A stretch of DNA of 26,178 nucleotides, taken from the IMG/VR virus record IMGVR_UViG_3300025120_000468, positions 1 to 26,178 of that record. The stretch is one strand, 5' to 3'. A program made the translations under genes and the position numbers. Under the pieces are notes generated by a model. The model was not told the DNA's origin, searched no databases, and worked only from the letters and a program-made list of their open reading frames with translations. The DNA comes from a virus. This document shows, piece by piece, positions 25,035 to 26,178 of the stretch; positions within the stretch are counted from its first letter, which is position 1; each line of letters opens with the position of its first letter.

Positions 25035-25935
25035 AGAACACGCCCTCCATAACCTTCATGCCAACACCGTCAACGTATTGCTTATCCTCTAACACGTTTA
25101 CAACAGATACAGCACCCTGTAGTGCTTCAGGTAACGTATCGACTATTTCAAACGACCAGTTAGTCCCTAGCGATGTAGCCGTGCACCTGAGCTTGTCTTC
25201 TTTACCAATGGTGAACGTATGTCTGCCACTTGCTAACTTTTCACGTACACGTACGTACCTAAGCGCACCTTGCCCATTGACTAACTCGGCGTGTTCTTTC
25301 TCCAACGCAAGCAAGTTAGTTAGCTCTGACCTGCAACCAAGCTCATGCCCTGCGTTGTACATATTTACCAAGTCAAGCATCAAAGGTGAGTTGCGTAGCA
25401 AGTCGTACTCGGCAGAGCGTATCACATACTCTTTGGCATTGAGCAGACCAGCCAGCGCCTCGTCTAGTTCTTTACTACTGTGGTCTAACGTGTTTCTACG
25501 ACTTGCTTTAAAGGATTCATAATTGAGTACGTGTATCTCTGGGTCTGTGTACTCACGAAAATACTGAGCCGCGTTGCGTACTGCTTTGTCCATGCTTACT
25601 GATGATAGACAGTAGTATTTCTTTGGGTTGTACGGGTCTGACTTTTTGTTCTCAACGTATGGTGACTTCACGTTGTATGTTTTCTTCTCATCGGTGGTGT
25701 TTCTCAACTCCCAATCACGCTCATCACTGAAACTAATCCTACCACGCGCATACTTCTCGTCTTTGTAATACGCACAAGCCGTGTGAGCGTTTTCAAAGTA
25801 GAACAACATATCAGGAAACACTTTGTTTATGGCGTCTGTAAACAGAGCAAGCTCGTCACTACAGCCCATAACACCTGTAGCCGGTAATTCTGATACAAGG
25901 TTGTGCTTGTACCTGTTGTTTGTATCAATCTCCAT
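25021..25935 (-). CDS. Hypothetical early phage protein, 304 aa
   Basis: The start is ATG at 25935, with GGAGG eight bases upstream, in preference to a TTG five codons earlier that overlaps this Shine-Dalgarno. It starts MEIDTNNRYKHNLVSE. The middle (YYCLSSVSMDKAVRNAAQYF; KELDEALAGLLNAKEYVIRSAEYDLL) is helical, and the C-terminal ~90 residues look beta-rich (YVRVREKLASGRHTFTIG; NWSFEIVDTLPEALQGAV; VGMKVMEGVFYVVE). No known motif or catalytic site is visible. It overlaps the genes on both sides, so belongs to the operon. Similar long unknown proteins occur in marine podovirus early regions; function unassigned. Confidence 0.83.
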   Translation of the reverse strand: MEIDTNNRYKHNLVSELPATGVMGCSDELALFTDAINKVFPDMLFYFENAHTACAYYKDEKYARGRISFSDERDWELRNTTDEKKTYNVKSPYVENKKSDPYNPKKYYCLSSVSMDKAVRNAAQYFREYTDPEIHVLNYESFKASRRNTLDHSSKELDEALAGLLNAKEYVIRSAEYDLLRNSPLMLDLVNMYNAGHELGCRSELTNLLALEKEHAELVNGQGALRYVRVREKLASGRHTFTIGKEDKLRCTATSLGTNWSFEIVDTLPEALQGAVSVVNVLEDKQYVDGVGMKVMEGVFYVVE

Positions 25936-26170
25936 TGTACATTCCTCCAATTTTATTAGTTAATAAAGTGTCAACTTCTGCCTGTGTAAGCTCTACGCCT
26001 TTGTTTTCGTCATCACTTACGCCGGCGTAAGTCTGATCAGGCGATACCAGTGCCGCGTCACTAAACTCACGTAGCTTTGCGAGTACCTCGTCAAACGTAA
26101 ACTCTCTGTTGATAGCGTCATCACCAAAGGCTAACTCAAACACGTCCTCAATAAATTGTTTCTTGTTCAT
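25925..26170 (-). CDS. Hypothetical protein, 81 aa, first complete gene of the - strand block
   Basis: MNKKQFIEDVFELAFGDDAINREFTFDEVLAKLREF opens a helical, acidic protein ending KIGGMYNGD. The FTFDEVLAKLREF segment suggests helix pairs; no family is recognised. The start is ATG at 26170; only eight upstream bases are in the window (ATGAAGAA), so its ribosome binding site and any promoter cannot be judged. It overlaps the next gene by 11 bases. The operon probably starts further right. Confidence 0.78.
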   Translation of the reverse strand: MNKKQFIEDVFELAFGDDAINREFTFDEVLAKLREFSDAALVSPDQTYAGVSDDENKGVELTQAEVDTLLTNKIGGMYNGD

Positions 26171-26178
26171 TTCTTCAT

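Noticed and set aside
25058-25522. 154-aa + strand ORF opposite the 304-aa early gene
   Set aside because: Ser/Leu-rich shadow; the - strand gene has good start signals and overlaps its neighbours properly.

Overview
The window is a stretch of a tailed double-stranded DNA phage genome. It is moderately AT-rich, gene-dense and almost entirely coding, and it holds no tRNA, rRNA, IS or CRISPR. A domain in the second virion gene (GMADEVPANIDG through FVIPADVVSHLG), a family-A DNA polymerase with Leu at the 762-equivalent site, and the mix of nuclease and SNF2 genes all resemble uncultured marine podovirus-like phages. That assignment, and a marine alphaproteobacterial host, are inferences.

Layout. 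Positions 1-14444 (+ strand) carry four large, tightly packed genes that look like virion or ejected proteins. The first is cut by the window edge and has duplicated ~95-residue modules and a DPNV repeat. An 876-aa protein carries a recognisable marine-phage structural domain. A 954-aa coiled protein has QGMPP and QQTG repeats. The last is a giant 2587-aa protein with a Gly-rich hydrophobic N-terminal segment, a central HEMTH zinc-peptidase motif and a C-terminus like those of very large phage 'polyvalent' proteins. Inside the giant gene, in another frame, an ORF of 65 codons (8431-8628) has its own strong ribosome binding site and encodes a convincing helical protein. It is the most unusual feature here.

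A perfect 10-bp inverted repeat (14448-14487) separates this block from a convergent block on the - strand (26170 down to 14511). In transcription order the latter reads: three unknown early-type proteins, a short 47-aa ORF, a VRR-NUC nuclease, a family-A DNA polymerase, a 44-aa zinc-ribbon microprotein, a RecB/Cas4-like PD-(D/E)XK nuclease, an HNH-like basic protein, a 63-aa protein, an SNF2-type helicase, a 129-aa coiled-coil protein, a helix-turn-helix protein, a four-Cys protein, a ssDNA-binding protein with an acidic tail, a primase-helicase fusion (AEP prim-pol plus DUF927-like ATPase), and a 75-aa protein.

The - strand block is a replication and recombination operon with many start/stop overlaps (TAATG or ATGA). 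The primase-helicase would open and prime the template, the polymerase copies it, the SSB coats single strands, and the nucleases and SNF2 helicase would handle recombination or host DNA. Two RNA structures could tune expression: a hairpin over the SSB ribosome binding site, and a good intrinsic terminator between ssb and the primase gene. The SSB and the neighbouring four-Cys protein share a short PFx[ST]VEG[FY] motif, suggesting a common partner. Terminase, portal, capsid, tail tube and lysis genes are not seen and presumably lie outside.
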